From JANXSD01 sp038206385 (lineage in GTDB: Bacteria > Bacteroidota > Bacteroidia > AKYH767-A > OLB10), in assembly GCA_038206385.1 (NCBI GenBank), contig JBBRAW010000011.1, positions 1-54,975 of the forward strand: DNA of 54,975 nt, read 5' to 3'. Shown here piece by piece: positions 17,855 to 25,723 of the stretch. Position numbers and translations under genes: made by a program. A model generated the notes under the pieces. That model ran no database searches and was not told where the DNA came from. It saw nothing but the letters and a program-made list of their open reading frames with translations. How positions within the stretch are numbered: the stretch's first letter is position 1; every line of letters starts with the position of its first letter.

Positions 17855-18760
17855 TTAGTTGCTACTTTCTTTTTTTCTTGCTTTCGACATTCCCCTGTTT
17901 ACGATAAAAACTCCAACCATGGTAACAACCATTGCAATTATCGTACGCTCACTAACGGGTTCATGCAAGAGAATCCAGCCTAGCCATAAAGCTACAATTG
18001 GATTAACATAAGCATATACTGAAACCATCGCAGCAGGTAAATGATTGAGCGCATACACAAACAAACTATAACCGATTATTGATCCTGCAATAATTAAATA
18101 AAGCATCGCATACCATCCTTCCGCATTAGAATGCATTGCTGACATTTCTCCTCTTGATAAACCAATTGCAGTTGTTATACATCCACCAATTAACATCTGC
18201 AACCCACCCGTTAAAATTGGATTAATTTTTATTGGATTCTTTTTCATGTGTATCGAACCAAGTGATCCATTAATAACACCTGCAACTAATAAAATTATTC
18301 CGCCTAAATATGCAGCGTTTTGCAAAAGAAATAATTGCTCATAGAAAATTAAAAGTTGTCCGGCGAAACCAATGAGGATTCCAATGATAGCTAGCAATGG
18401 TGTTCGTTCAACGGGATTCCAGATACGTGTAATAATTACAATCCATAATGGAAATGCGGTATTCACTAACGCTGCTAATCCACTAGGAACAGTAACCTCT
18501 GCAAGACATAGAAATAAATTACCACCAACAAAAATTAATATACCACCTATTGAAAGTTTTAACAGTTCACTTCTTGTTGGCCATTGAGTATTTTTTTGAA
18601 TTGCGAATACAGAAATGATAAGTGCTCCTGCAATGATGAATCGAATACCAGAAAAAAGAAATGTTGGAAAATGTTGTAATCCGATTTTAATTCCGAGATA
18701 CGTTGTACCCCATAAAAAACATAGACCTACAAGAGCTCCGTAAGGTTTCCAATTACTCAT
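17855..18760 (-). CDS. EamA-family (DMT superfamily) transporter
   Basis: 301 residues with ten predicted membrane helices in two EamA repeats (about 5-140 and 155-290). Conserved features include FLWGTTYLGIKIGL, the proline/glycine-rich helix ends and YVNPIVALWLGWILLHEPVS near the end of the second repeat. Family members export amino acids or metabolites. It follows the LolC/E-type gene by 60 bp on the same strand, but an exact TAnnTTTG box sits immediately upstream, so it may be separately transcribed. Confidence 0.88.
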   Translation of the reverse strand: MSNWKPYGALVGLCFLWGTTYLGIKIGLQHFPTFLFSGIRFIIAGALIISVFAIQKNTQWPTRSELLKLSIGGILIFVGGNLFLCLAEVTVPSGLAALVNTAFPLWIVIITRIWNPVERTPLLAIIGILIGFAGQLLIFYEQLFLLQNAAYLGGIILLVAGVINGSLGSIHMKKNPIKINPILTGGLQMLIGGCITTAIGLSRGEMSAMHSNAEGWYAMLYLIIAGSIIGYSLFVYALNHLPAAMVSVYAYVNPIVALWLGWILLHEPVSERTIIAMVVTMVGVFIVNRGMSKARKKESSN

Positions 18761-18765
18761 TATTG

Positions 18766-18773
18766 CAAAGGTA
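18766..18773 (-). promoter_or_regulatory. -7 box (TACCTTTG) five bases before the EamA start
   Basis: TACCTTTG on the minus strand, then CAATA, then ATG. If used, transcription would start at or within a few bases of the start codon (leaderless or nearly so). The same arrangement occurs before rbfA. Confidence 0.45.
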
Positions 18774-18820
18774 GAATAAATACAGTGTTATCCTTTGAAG
18801 GAAACAGAACATTGTTCTTG

Positions 18821-20059
18821 CTAAATTAATTGCTTTGGAATTTGCCTTTTTACAATTTGATGTGATGTATACCACGAAGCAATAAATCCAATTGTGAATA
18901 CTATTGTAAAAACAATTAGAAAATCTTGTACCTCCATTGCTACTGGATACGCATCAATGAGAAAACCTCCACCATTATTTAATTTCAAGAGTCCGAATGA
19001 TTGTTGTAAAAAACAAATTATTCCACCAAGTAACATTCCTATCATTGCACCACCAACAGACACAAGTAATCCTTCCAGTAAAAAAATATTTTGAATTAAT
19101 TTTAATGATGCTCCTAAGTTCATTAATATTGCAATATCCTTTTTTTTATCGAGAATAAGAATACTTAGCGTTCCAAATAAATTAAATGCAGCGATTAAAA
19201 GTATAAATCCTAGAATCAAATACACAGCAAATTTTTCCGACTTTAATATTTTATAAAGAAAATCATGTTGTTGCAATCGACCTTTTACATCAAATTTATT
19301 TCCAGCTAATTTATGAATCGCAGCGATGGTCTCTTGCTCATCAATACCTTTTGCAAATTTAATTTCTAGTGCGGTAACACCTTGATCAATTCCTGTGAGC
19401 TCTCGCATAAATTCAATGGGAACGATTACATATTTACTATCAAAATCTTGTTGAACAGAAAATATTCCTGATGCCGAAATATTTCTTTGAGAAAACGCAG
19501 ACGATGGATCCAACATTGCAGTTGTTGCATCTAATCCTTTCTTAGGCATGAAAACTGAAACAGAATGAGTTGGATCATTAACACGCAACCCCAATGAATA
19601 GGCAATTTGCCCTCCTAAAAGCATGAAATTAATAGAATCTTTTTGAAGAAAATAATCGCCATCAACAATTTTATCTTCTAGCTTACTTGTTTTCATAAAC
19701 GATTCATCAACCCCTTTCACAGTAGCGATGTATTGATGCTCGTTATAACGTAACAACGCATTTTCTTCTAACGAAAAAGTAATTGCTTCAACGCCTTTCA
19801 CTTTTCGAATCATGGAAATGGAAGCTTGTTCTGGCAAAAATGTTTTTCCTTCAATCAATGTGATGCGCACATCAGGATCAAAACTATTATAAAGTTCAAG
19901 TACTAAATTTCCGAAGCCATTAAAAACAGAAAGCACAATGATTAATCCCATCGTTCCAATACCTACACCAATCACACTCATACCACTAATCAAATTGATC
20001 ATGTTATGAGATTTCTTCGCAACAAGATATCGCTTTGCAATGTTCCAAGCTAACTTCAT
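18821..20059 (-). CDS. LolC/LolE-type lipoprotein-releasing ABC permease (FtsX family)
   Basis: 412 residues. An N-terminal helix (about 20-50, preceded by the characteristic AWNIAKRYLVAKKSHNMINLIS) is followed by a large periplasmic MacB-PCD-like domain and three C-terminal helices (about 275-405), the FtsX layout. LolC/E transfers outer-membrane lipoproteins from the inner membrane to a carrier. No LolD ATPase is adjacent. It lies in a minus-strand series rbfA, methyltransferase, permease; such adjacency to rbfA is common in Bacteroidota. Confidence 0.85.
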   Translation of the reverse strand: MKLAWNIAKRYLVAKKSHNMINLISGMSVIGVGIGTMGLIIVLSVFNGFGNLVLELYNSFDPDVRITLIEGKTFLPEQASISMIRKVKGVEAITFSLEENALLRYNEHQYIATVKGVDESFMKTSKLEDKIVDGDYFLQKDSINFMLLGGQIAYSLGLRVNDPTHSVSVFMPKKGLDATTAMLDPSSAFSQRNISASGIFSVQQDFDSKYVIVPIEFMRELTGIDQGVTALEIKFAKGIDEQETIAAIHKLAGNKFDVKGRLQQHDFLYKILKSEKFAVYLILGFILLIAAFNLFGTLSILILDKKKDIAILMNLGASLKLIQNIFLLEGLLVSVGGAMIGMLLGGIICFLQQSFGLLKLNNGGGFLIDAYPVAMEVQDFLIVFTIVFTIGFIASWYTSHQIVKRQIPKQLI

Positions 20060-20134
20060 TGTGAAGAAATTATTTTTTTGCGAATTAATTTTTAATGGAA
20101 AAACACAAATGCTAAATTAGTGTTTCAAACAATA

Positions 20135-20944
20135 TTATTTCCAAGCTTTAACAATCAGTCCTGTTCCTGTTGGATGACTCATCGACACATCCATCCAGTT
20201 TAACACATAAGAAATTGGATATGCAATGATGTAATAAAATGGTAAGATGATAAAGAATAATTTTGTTGCACCTAATGCAAGAATTGGATACTTCATCGAC
20301 AATCTCCATGAAATTTTTCCAGGTGTTCCATATTGATAACGCGCTTCAACTTTTGAGAATCCTGCGCCACGCATTTTATCTTCAATCTCTTTAATGTTGT
20401 ATCCATCACGAACATGCTCTTCAATAAATGATGTTTCTCCTTCACCACTCACATCAGAACCACCTTGATCGCTCGGTGTAGAAATCAATACCATTCCACC
20501 TGGTTTTAACGAAGAATGAAAATTCTTAAACACTTGTACATCTTCTAAAATATGCTCCATCACATCAATGGAAATTACTAAATCATACGTTTCTGAAGTT
20601 TTGTAAATCGTTAAATCATCGACAACAAATTTCACTTGACTACTTGCGCCAATCGAATCAAAAAACGAATTGCAATCCGCAACTTGTTCTTCCTTTACAT
20701 CAACAGCTAAAATTTTCGACTGCTTATTTTTATTCCACAACCAAAAACTATATTGACCATAACCCGCACCAGCGTCGAGGATTTGAGGCGTTTTAGAAGC
20801 TGTTTTTTCCCATGTTCGTAATTCTTTGTGTACATGCCACGCTCTTAAAAGTAAAAGATCAAGCAAATTATAAAAGGTTTTTCTTAGAAATGGATTCTTA
20901 TTAAAGACGTTGCCAAGACGGCGTTTTATCGGATCGTACTGCAT
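20135..20944 (-). CDS. Class I SAM-dependent methyltransferase
   Basis: 269 residues. The SAM-binding motif I is ILDAGAGYGQYSFWLW (about residues 54-69), the acidic end of beta-2 is ILAVDVKEE, and DLVISIDVMEHI is motif III. A hydrophobic segment near the C-terminus (about 215-250) could be membrane-associated. Substrate unknown; ubiE/Coq3-like and surface-polysaccharide methyltransferases are alternatives. It lies 96 bp from rbfA and 75 bp from the lolC/E gene, same strand. Confidence 0.85.
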   Translation of the reverse strand: MQYDPIKRRLGNVFNKNPFLRKTFYNLLDLLLLRAWHVHKELRTWEKTASKTPQILDAGAGYGQYSFWLWNKNKQSKILAVDVKEEQVADCNSFFDSIGASSQVKFVVDDLTIYKTSETYDLVISIDVMEHILEDVQVFKNFHSSLKPGGMVLISTPSDQGGSDVSGEGETSFIEEHVRDGYNIKEIEDKMRGAGFSKVEARYQYGTPGKISWRLSMKYPILALGATKLFFIILPFYYIIAYPISYVLNWMDVSMSHPTGTGLIVKAWK

Positions 20945-21040
20945 AATTAGTTTAAGAAATTGGCTACGAATCTACTAAATGTAAGAGGAATGGTTGGCAG
21001 ATATTGCCTTTATGGATGGGAAAAGGAGAGAAAATGGCAA

Positions 21041-21409
21041 TTATTTGTCTTCTTCTGCAGGAGGAATATGCAGATTCTTAAACAGTTTATCGATATGCTC
21101 CACATAATCCAGACTATTATCAATAAAAAACTCTAATTGAGGAACAATTCGAGCTTGTTTACCAATGCGAAGTCCTAATTCTTTGCGGATTTCAGAAAGA
21201 TGCGTTTTGATGGCTTTAAGAACTAATTTAGGATCAGGAGCCTTGAAAATACTCACCTGTACTCTCGCTAATCCCAAGTCAGGAGTCACTTTAACACCTG
21301 TAACTGTGATAAAATGATTTCCATACCAATTTCGTCCTTCTCTTTGAAAGAGTTCTCCAAGTTCTTTCTGAATTAACTTGGAATATTTCTGCTGGCGCAC
21401 TGAATCCAT
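21041..21409 (-). CDS. rbfA: Ribosome-binding factor A
   Basis: 122 residues from the ATG at 21409. A longer frame exists, but its first 11 residues are hydrophobic and lie over a promoter box, while MDSVRQQKYSKLIQKEL is the standard RbfA start. The KH-like fold motifs are visible: VTGVKVTPDLGLARVQVSIF and the RIVPQLEFFIDNSLDY ending. RbfA binds the 30S subunit and helps mature 16S rRNA. It is divergent from the msbA-like gene across 56 bp. Confidence 0.93.
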   Translation of the reverse strand: MDSVRQQKYSKLIQKELGELFQREGRNWYGNHFITVTGVKVTPDLGLARVQVSIFKAPDPKLVLKAIKTHLSEIRKELGLRIGKQARIVPQLEFFIDNSLDYVEHIDKLFKNLHIPPAEEDK

Positions 21410-21414
21410 AAGTA

Positions 21415-21422
21415 CAAAGGTA
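21415..21422 (-). promoter_or_regulatory. -7 box (TACCTTTG) of rbfA
   Basis: Exact TAnnTTTG on the minus strand, five bases before the chosen rbfA ATG. This supports the shorter start and suggests a leaderless or nearly leaderless message. Confidence 0.5.
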
Positions 21423-21453
21423 ACAATTAGAAGTGCACCCATAATGGAATAAT

Positions 21454-21461
21454 TATCTTTG
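21454..21461 (+). promoter_or_regulatory. -7 box (TATCTTTG) of the msbA-like gene
   Basis: Exact TAnnTTTG on the plus strand, four bases before the GTG start. It mirrors the rbfA box 32 bp away, forming a compact back-to-back promoter. Confidence 0.5.
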
Positions 21462-21465
21462 CCAC

Positions 21466-23292
21466 GTGAAAAATTATCTACGCCTCCTCAGCTTTCTCAA
21501 ACCGTATAAAAGCACTGCTGCCATTTCCGTGTTTTTTAATATCCTTACGGTAATCTTTTCGCTTTTTTCTTTAACGATGATTGTTCCATTTCTGAATGTA
21601 TTATTCAGTCAAGCGCGCAATTATAAAATGATGCCGTGGAGTTTATCGGTAAATGCATTGTTAAATAATCTCAATTATTATCTCTCTGATTTGGTAATTC
21701 GTGAAGGTCAAATTCAAGCGTTACTCACCATTAGTATTTTGGTTGTTGTCATCATGTTTCTAAAAAATTTAACGCGTTATCTTGGGATGTATTACATCAT
21801 TCCAATTCGTAATGGTGTTGTTAGAGATGTGCGTTCGATGTTGTACAATAAAATTCTTGCGTTGCCTATTGGTTACTTTACGGATGAAAAAAAAGGCGAT
21901 TTAATTTCTCGCATGACAAGTGATGTGCAAGAAGTAGAATACGGAATTATGAATTCATTAGAAGCTGCATTTCGTGAACCGTTGAACATTATTATTTTTC
22001 TTATTACGATGTTTACGATGAGTGTTCATCTCACTGTTATCGTTTTAATATTATTACCAATTGCTGCATTGTTAATTGGAAGTGTTGGAAAAAGTTTGCG
22101 AACGAAATCCACCTTAGCGATGGATAAGATGGGTGAACTTTTAAGTAACATCGAAGAAACACTTGGAGGACTAAGAATCATCCACGCTTTCACGGCAGAA
22201 AAAAATGCTACAGCGAAATTTGGAACACTTAATAAAGATCATTACCGATTACAAGTAAAAATAAATCGTCGTCGAGATATGGCTTCTCCGATGAGTGAAT
22301 TTTTAGGAACTGTGGTGATGATGGTAGTGATGTATTTAGGAGGAATCATTGTTATTCATAACGAAGGCAACCTCGGACCATCAGAATTTATTGCATACAT
22401 CGCGATTTTTTCGCAACTACTTCCTCCAATAAAAAGTTTAACAACTGCATTTTATAATATTCAAAAAGGAATGGCTTCTTCCGAGCGGATTTATAAAATT
22501 TTAGATGCAGAAATAAAAGTGAAAGAGCCATTAAATCCTAAAACATTAAACGCTTTCGAAAAAGGAATAGAGTTTAAAAATGTTTCTTTCTCGTATCGTA
22601 AAGGTGATGAAGGTTATGTTTTAAAAGATATCAATCTTGTTGTTCCTAAAGGCAAAACAATTGCATTAGTAGGTCAGTCGGGATCAGGAAAAACTACATT
22701 AGCAGATATGCTTCCACGTTATTATGATCCAGATAATGGCGAAGTATTAATGGATGGGATTAACATTCGTGAATTTAGAATTCATGATGTGCGAACGCAG
22801 ATGGGAGTTGTTACGCAAGAATCAATTTTGTTTAACGATACTGTTTTTAATAACATCGCTTTTGGCATGCCTGATATGAAAGAAGAGGATGTTATTACTG
22901 CAGCTAAAGTTGCGAATGCACATGAATTTATTATCGCAATGCCACAAGGTTATCATACACCGATTGGTGATCGCGGCGGAAAATTATCTGGTGGTCAGCG
23001 ACAACGTTTAAGTATTGCACGAGCTGTATTAAAAAATCCACCAATACTTATTCTTGATGAAGCAACGTCGGCATTAGATACGGAATCAGAAAGATTAGTT
23101 CAAGATGCGTTAACGAATTTAATGCGTCAACGAACAACGTTAGTTATTGCACATCGATTATCAACGATTGTACACGCAGATGAAATTATTGTTTTACAAA
23201 AAGGAAAAATTGTAGAGCGAGGAACTCATAATAATCTCTTAGCTCAAGCTGGATATTATAAAAAGTTATACGAGTTACAATCATTTGCATAA
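21466..23292 (+). CDS. MsbA-type ABC exporter (fused membrane and ATPase domains)
   Basis: 608 residues. Six membrane helices (about 15-330) precede an ATPase domain with Walker A GQSGSGKTT (about 403-411), signature LSGGQ (about 507-511), Walker B ILILDEATSALD and switch IVIAHRLST. This is a homodimeric half-transporter of the MsbA/lipid flippase type. MsbA flips lipid A-core across the inner membrane; a drug or lipid exporter is possible. The start is a GTG: the N-terminus KNYLRLLSFLKPYKS is the family-typical elbow helix and no ATG precedes it in frame. Confidence 0.9.
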   Translation: MKNYLRLLSFLKPYKSTAAISVFFNILTVIFSLFSLTMIVPFLNVLFSQARNYKMMPWSLSVNALLNNLNYYLSDLVIREGQIQALLTISILVVVIMFLKNLTRYLGMYYIIPIRNGVVRDVRSMLYNKILALPIGYFTDEKKGDLISRMTSDVQEVEYGIMNSLEAAFREPLNIIIFLITMFTMSVHLTVIVLILLPIAALLIGSVGKSLRTKSTLAMDKMGELLSNIEETLGGLRIIHAFTAEKNATAKFGTLNKDHYRLQVKINRRRDMASPMSEFLGTVVMMVVMYLGGIIVIHNEGNLGPSEFIAYIAIFSQLLPPIKSLTTAFYNIQKGMASSERIYKILDAEIKVKEPLNPKTLNAFEKGIEFKNVSFSYRKGDEGYVLKDINLVVPKGKTIALVGQSGSGKTTLADMLPRYYDPDNGEVLMDGINIREFRIHDVRTQMGVVTQESILFNDTVFNNIAFGMPDMKEEDVITAAKVANAHEFIIAMPQGYHTPIGDRGGKLSGGQRQRLSIARAVLKNPPILILDEATSALDTESERLVQDALTNLMRQRTTLVIAHRLSTIVHADEIIVLQKGKIVERGTHNNLLAQAGYYKKLYELQSFA

Positions 23293-23445
23293 ATATATGT
23301 TAATCGTAATTGAATTATTAACTTCGTTATTAAACAACAAAAAATTAAAGTCTCTTCTTGAAAGTGATTTAGGGAGGCAAAAAAATTTGATTTTTAAATC
23401 AAAAAAAAATATCCTGATAACAATTGGAATTTCAAATTAATTACA

Positions 23446-24342
23446 ATGAAATACAACATCCACCTTTCACCAGCAATCGATCAGATTGGAGTAGAAGAAC
23501 GCGTTTCTCGATTTACAAAGCGTAGTATTAAAAACGAGAGTAAGTTAATGGGATTAAAACTTGCGATGAGCATGATGGATCTTACTACACTTGATGCACG
23601 CGACACTCCAGGTAAGGTACGTCAGTTATGTGCTAAGGCAATTCGTCCGCATGATGCGATGCCAGATTTACCTGCTGCTGCTGCGGTGTGCGTTTATCCA
23701 AACATGGTGCGTATTGCAAAAGAGGCATTAGGAAATAGCGGTGTTAAAGTTGCTTCCGTTGCAACAGCATTTCCAAGTGGAATGAGTACGCGTAAAGTTA
23801 AATTGGAAGAAACAAAATATGCTGTGAATGAAGGTGCTGATGAAATTGACATGGTGATTTCACGCGGACATTTTTTACAAGGAGATTATAATTATGTGTT
23901 CGATGAAATTGCAGCTGTTAAAGAAGCTTGCGGACATGCACATTTAAAAGTGATTTTAGAAACAGGAGAATTAAGTACACTTGATAATGTTCGTCGTGCT
24001 TCTGATTTAGCGATGCATGCTGGTGCAGATTTTATTAAAACATCAACAGGTAAGATTCAGCCAGCAGCAACAATGCCTGTTACATTGGTGATGCTTGAAG
24101 CAATTCGCGATTTTTATTATAGCGAAGGAAAGATGATTGGGATGAAACCTGCGGGTGGAATTGCAACGGCGAAACTAGCATTGCATTATTTAGTGATGGT
24201 TCGTGAAACGTTAGGTGAAGCTTGGTTAAGTCCTGATTGGTTTCGCTTTGGCGCAAGCTCTTTAGCAAATGATTTGTTAATGCAAATTGTAAAACTCGAA
24301 ACTGGAGTTTATCAAAGTGGAGATTATTTTTCGAAAGATTAA
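23446..24342 (+). CDS. deoC: Deoxyribose-phosphate aldolase
   Basis: 298 residues, a TIM-barrel class I aldolase. The Schiff-base lysine sits in DFIKTSTGK, with the supporting MIGMKPAGGIAT loop downstream. It converts 2-deoxyribose 5-phosphate to acetaldehyde and glyceraldehyde 3-phosphate in deoxynucleoside breakdown. It is longer than E. coli DeoC (259) through an N-terminal extension (residues 1-40), as in other Bacteroidota. A small kinase-like gene follows directly. Confidence 0.93.
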   Translation: MKYNIHLSPAIDQIGVEERVSRFTKRSIKNESKLMGLKLAMSMMDLTTLDARDTPGKVRQLCAKAIRPHDAMPDLPAAAAVCVYPNMVRIAKEALGNSGVKVASVATAFPSGMSTRKVKLEETKYAVNEGADEIDMVISRGHFLQGDYNYVFDEIAAVKEACGHAHLKVILETGELSTLDNVRRASDLAMHAGADFIKTSTGKIQPAATMPVTLVMLEAIRDFYYSEGKMIGMKPAGGIATAKLALHYLVMVRETLGEAWLSPDWFRFGASSLANDLLMQIVKLETGVYQSGDYFSKD

Positions 24343-24355
24343 TTCATTAGAAATT

Positions 24356-24874
24356 ATGAAGTTCCCACGTAAACTATCTGCAGGAACAAATAATACTGTT
24401 ATTGTTATTAGTGAAACGGAAGTCGGTAAATTATTTTTAGGCGACACGCGCTCCGAAATTGGTAGTGAAGCTGAAAAAATGCAGTATGCAAACGGGATTA
24501 ATAATTTAGTTGTAAAATTTATTCGGTTAGACTTTAATGAATCGATTCAAGCAGAAATGTTAGTGATGGAAAGAATTCATCCAATTGATTACAGAGCTTA
24601 CGAAGTCGAGATACGTGAATTATGGTTAGATGTATTTGAGGATGAGATTAAAGCTTTACACAACGCGGGATTTGTACACCGTGATTTAAAAAGACCTTCC
24701 AATATTGGAGGATTAGCATTCGATAATATTTTACTCACACAAACTGGTTTGCGATTAATTGATGTAGGCATCTTTGCATTACGCAAACAAGTAGGAGATA
24801 AAATTTTTGAAAAACATATTGAAATAGAAAACAATGAAATTGCTGAGTTTAAAGAATACTTTTTGAATAGATAA
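24356..24874 (+). CDS. Minimal protein-kinase-like protein
   Basis: 172 residues from the ATG at 24356; an in-frame ATG at 24317 would overlap deoC by 26 bp and adds residues that look unlike a protein start. The catalytic-loop motif H108-R-D-L-K-R-P-S-N116 and a following LRLIDVG (DVG in place of DFG) mark a protein-kinase-like fold, and ISETEVGKLFLG may hold the ATP-site lysine. It is much shorter than ordinary kinases (250+), resembling the small Kdo/RIO-like kinases that phosphorylate small molecules or lipids. The substrate is unknown. It lies 13 bp after deoC and is probably co-transcribed with it. Confidence 0.7.
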   Translation: MKFPRKLSAGTNNTVIVISETEVGKLFLGDTRSEIGSEAEKMQYANGINNLVVKFIRLDFNESIQAEMLVMERIHPIDYRAYEVEIRELWLDVFEDEIKALHNAGFVHRDLKRPSNIGGLAFDNILLTQTGLRLIDVGIFALRKQVGDKIFEKHIEIENNEIAEFKEYFLNR

Positions 24875-24955
24875 TTTCAAATTCTTTGTGAAACAATACG
24901 TTTAATTTATTGCTTTTTACACTATAAATTTTTTCATCACAATCAATCTCTAGTG

Positions 24956-25090
24956 CTTACTCCTTTACAAATCTTTGGGGAGCTAAATGATACACTACAC
25001 CTTTAGCATCTTTTACAATCGCATCAATTAAATAAATACCAAATTGTAAACTTGAAACATCAATCGAAGTATTATTTAATGGTTGAATGA
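24956..25090 (-). pseudogene. Decayed C-terminal tail of a T9SS protein
   Basis: These 135 bases match 30963-31097, the 3' end of the intact gene at 30964-33189, without gaps and with six mismatches by my count. On the minus strand they still encode 42 sorting-domain codons plus the stop (NNTSIDVSSLQ, GIYLIDAIVKDAKG, HLAPQRFVKE). Homology stops abruptly at 25090, and no upstream coding region remains. It is the leftover of a paralogous cargo gene or of a partial duplication. Confidence 0.85.
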
Positions 25091-25593
25091 AGGGTCTACT
25101 ATTTGGCGAATTTAAAATTACAGTGAGATATATCGCTAAAGGCGTTTATTATCGACCTCCTTTCGATGAACAGAGTTGTAGTAATAATTATAAATTTATT
25201 AGCATTTGTTATTCAATCTTTTCACAAAACCAATTATTTAACTCACTCTTAAATATAATTTCATTCGTATCTCTGACCTGTATACTTATGGATAAATTTG
25301 TATTTGTTCGAATCTGTTTTTAGAGTAGTTTAGCTTTAAATGGTTGGCTAAAGAGTTAAACTCACAAGTTCGAGTTTATGGGATTTGCAAAATAATAATA
25401 ATTGATTTGTTCAAAAATAAAATATATTGCCTACTTTCATTAAAAAATTAATAGTTTAAAGGATGTTATAAAAGCAATATTTGAAGCGTTTAAGAGTGAG
25501 ATTTTTAGTTATTTTAGGTTTGATGTATTAATTCTAAATATAATTTTTATGAACCCAACAACCAACATGAATAGCGCTGTTTCGAAAATCGAA

Positions 25594-25628
25594 TCAGCTA
25601 TCAGCTATCAGCTATCAGCTATCAGCTA
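25594..25628. repeat. Five tandem copies of TCAGCTA
   Basis: Five perfect 7-bp copies starting at 25594, 25601, 25608, 25615 and 25622. Seven is not a multiple of three, so copy-number change shifts the reading frame. From ATG 25549 the frame runs through the repeat and stops at 25633-25635. See the finding on possible phase variation of the next gene. Confidence 0.95.
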
Positions 25629-25723
25629 TTCTTAATTTTAAGAGAGGAAAGTTAAGTAATCTCTTTAAATTTAGATTAACGAATTTAAGCTTTAAAGAAC
25701 TCCATTTTAGGAAACACAATTTA

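Larger units (their letters stand above)
24875..25723. other. Intergenic region with a decayed T9SS gene tail and tandem heptamers
   Basis: No intact gene is supported. The stretch holds a minus-strand sorting-domain remnant (24956-25090), an AT-rich segment, and the heptamer repeat upstream of the next T9SS gene. A 78-codon plus-strand frame from 25087 starts right at the remnant's break point and has no recognisable content. Confidence 0.6.

Noticed and set aside
25087..25323. A 78-codon plus-strand frame
   Set aside because: It begins exactly at the break of the sorting-domain remnant, is rich in Cys/Phe/Ile/Ser like random AT-rich DNA, and has no family motif.
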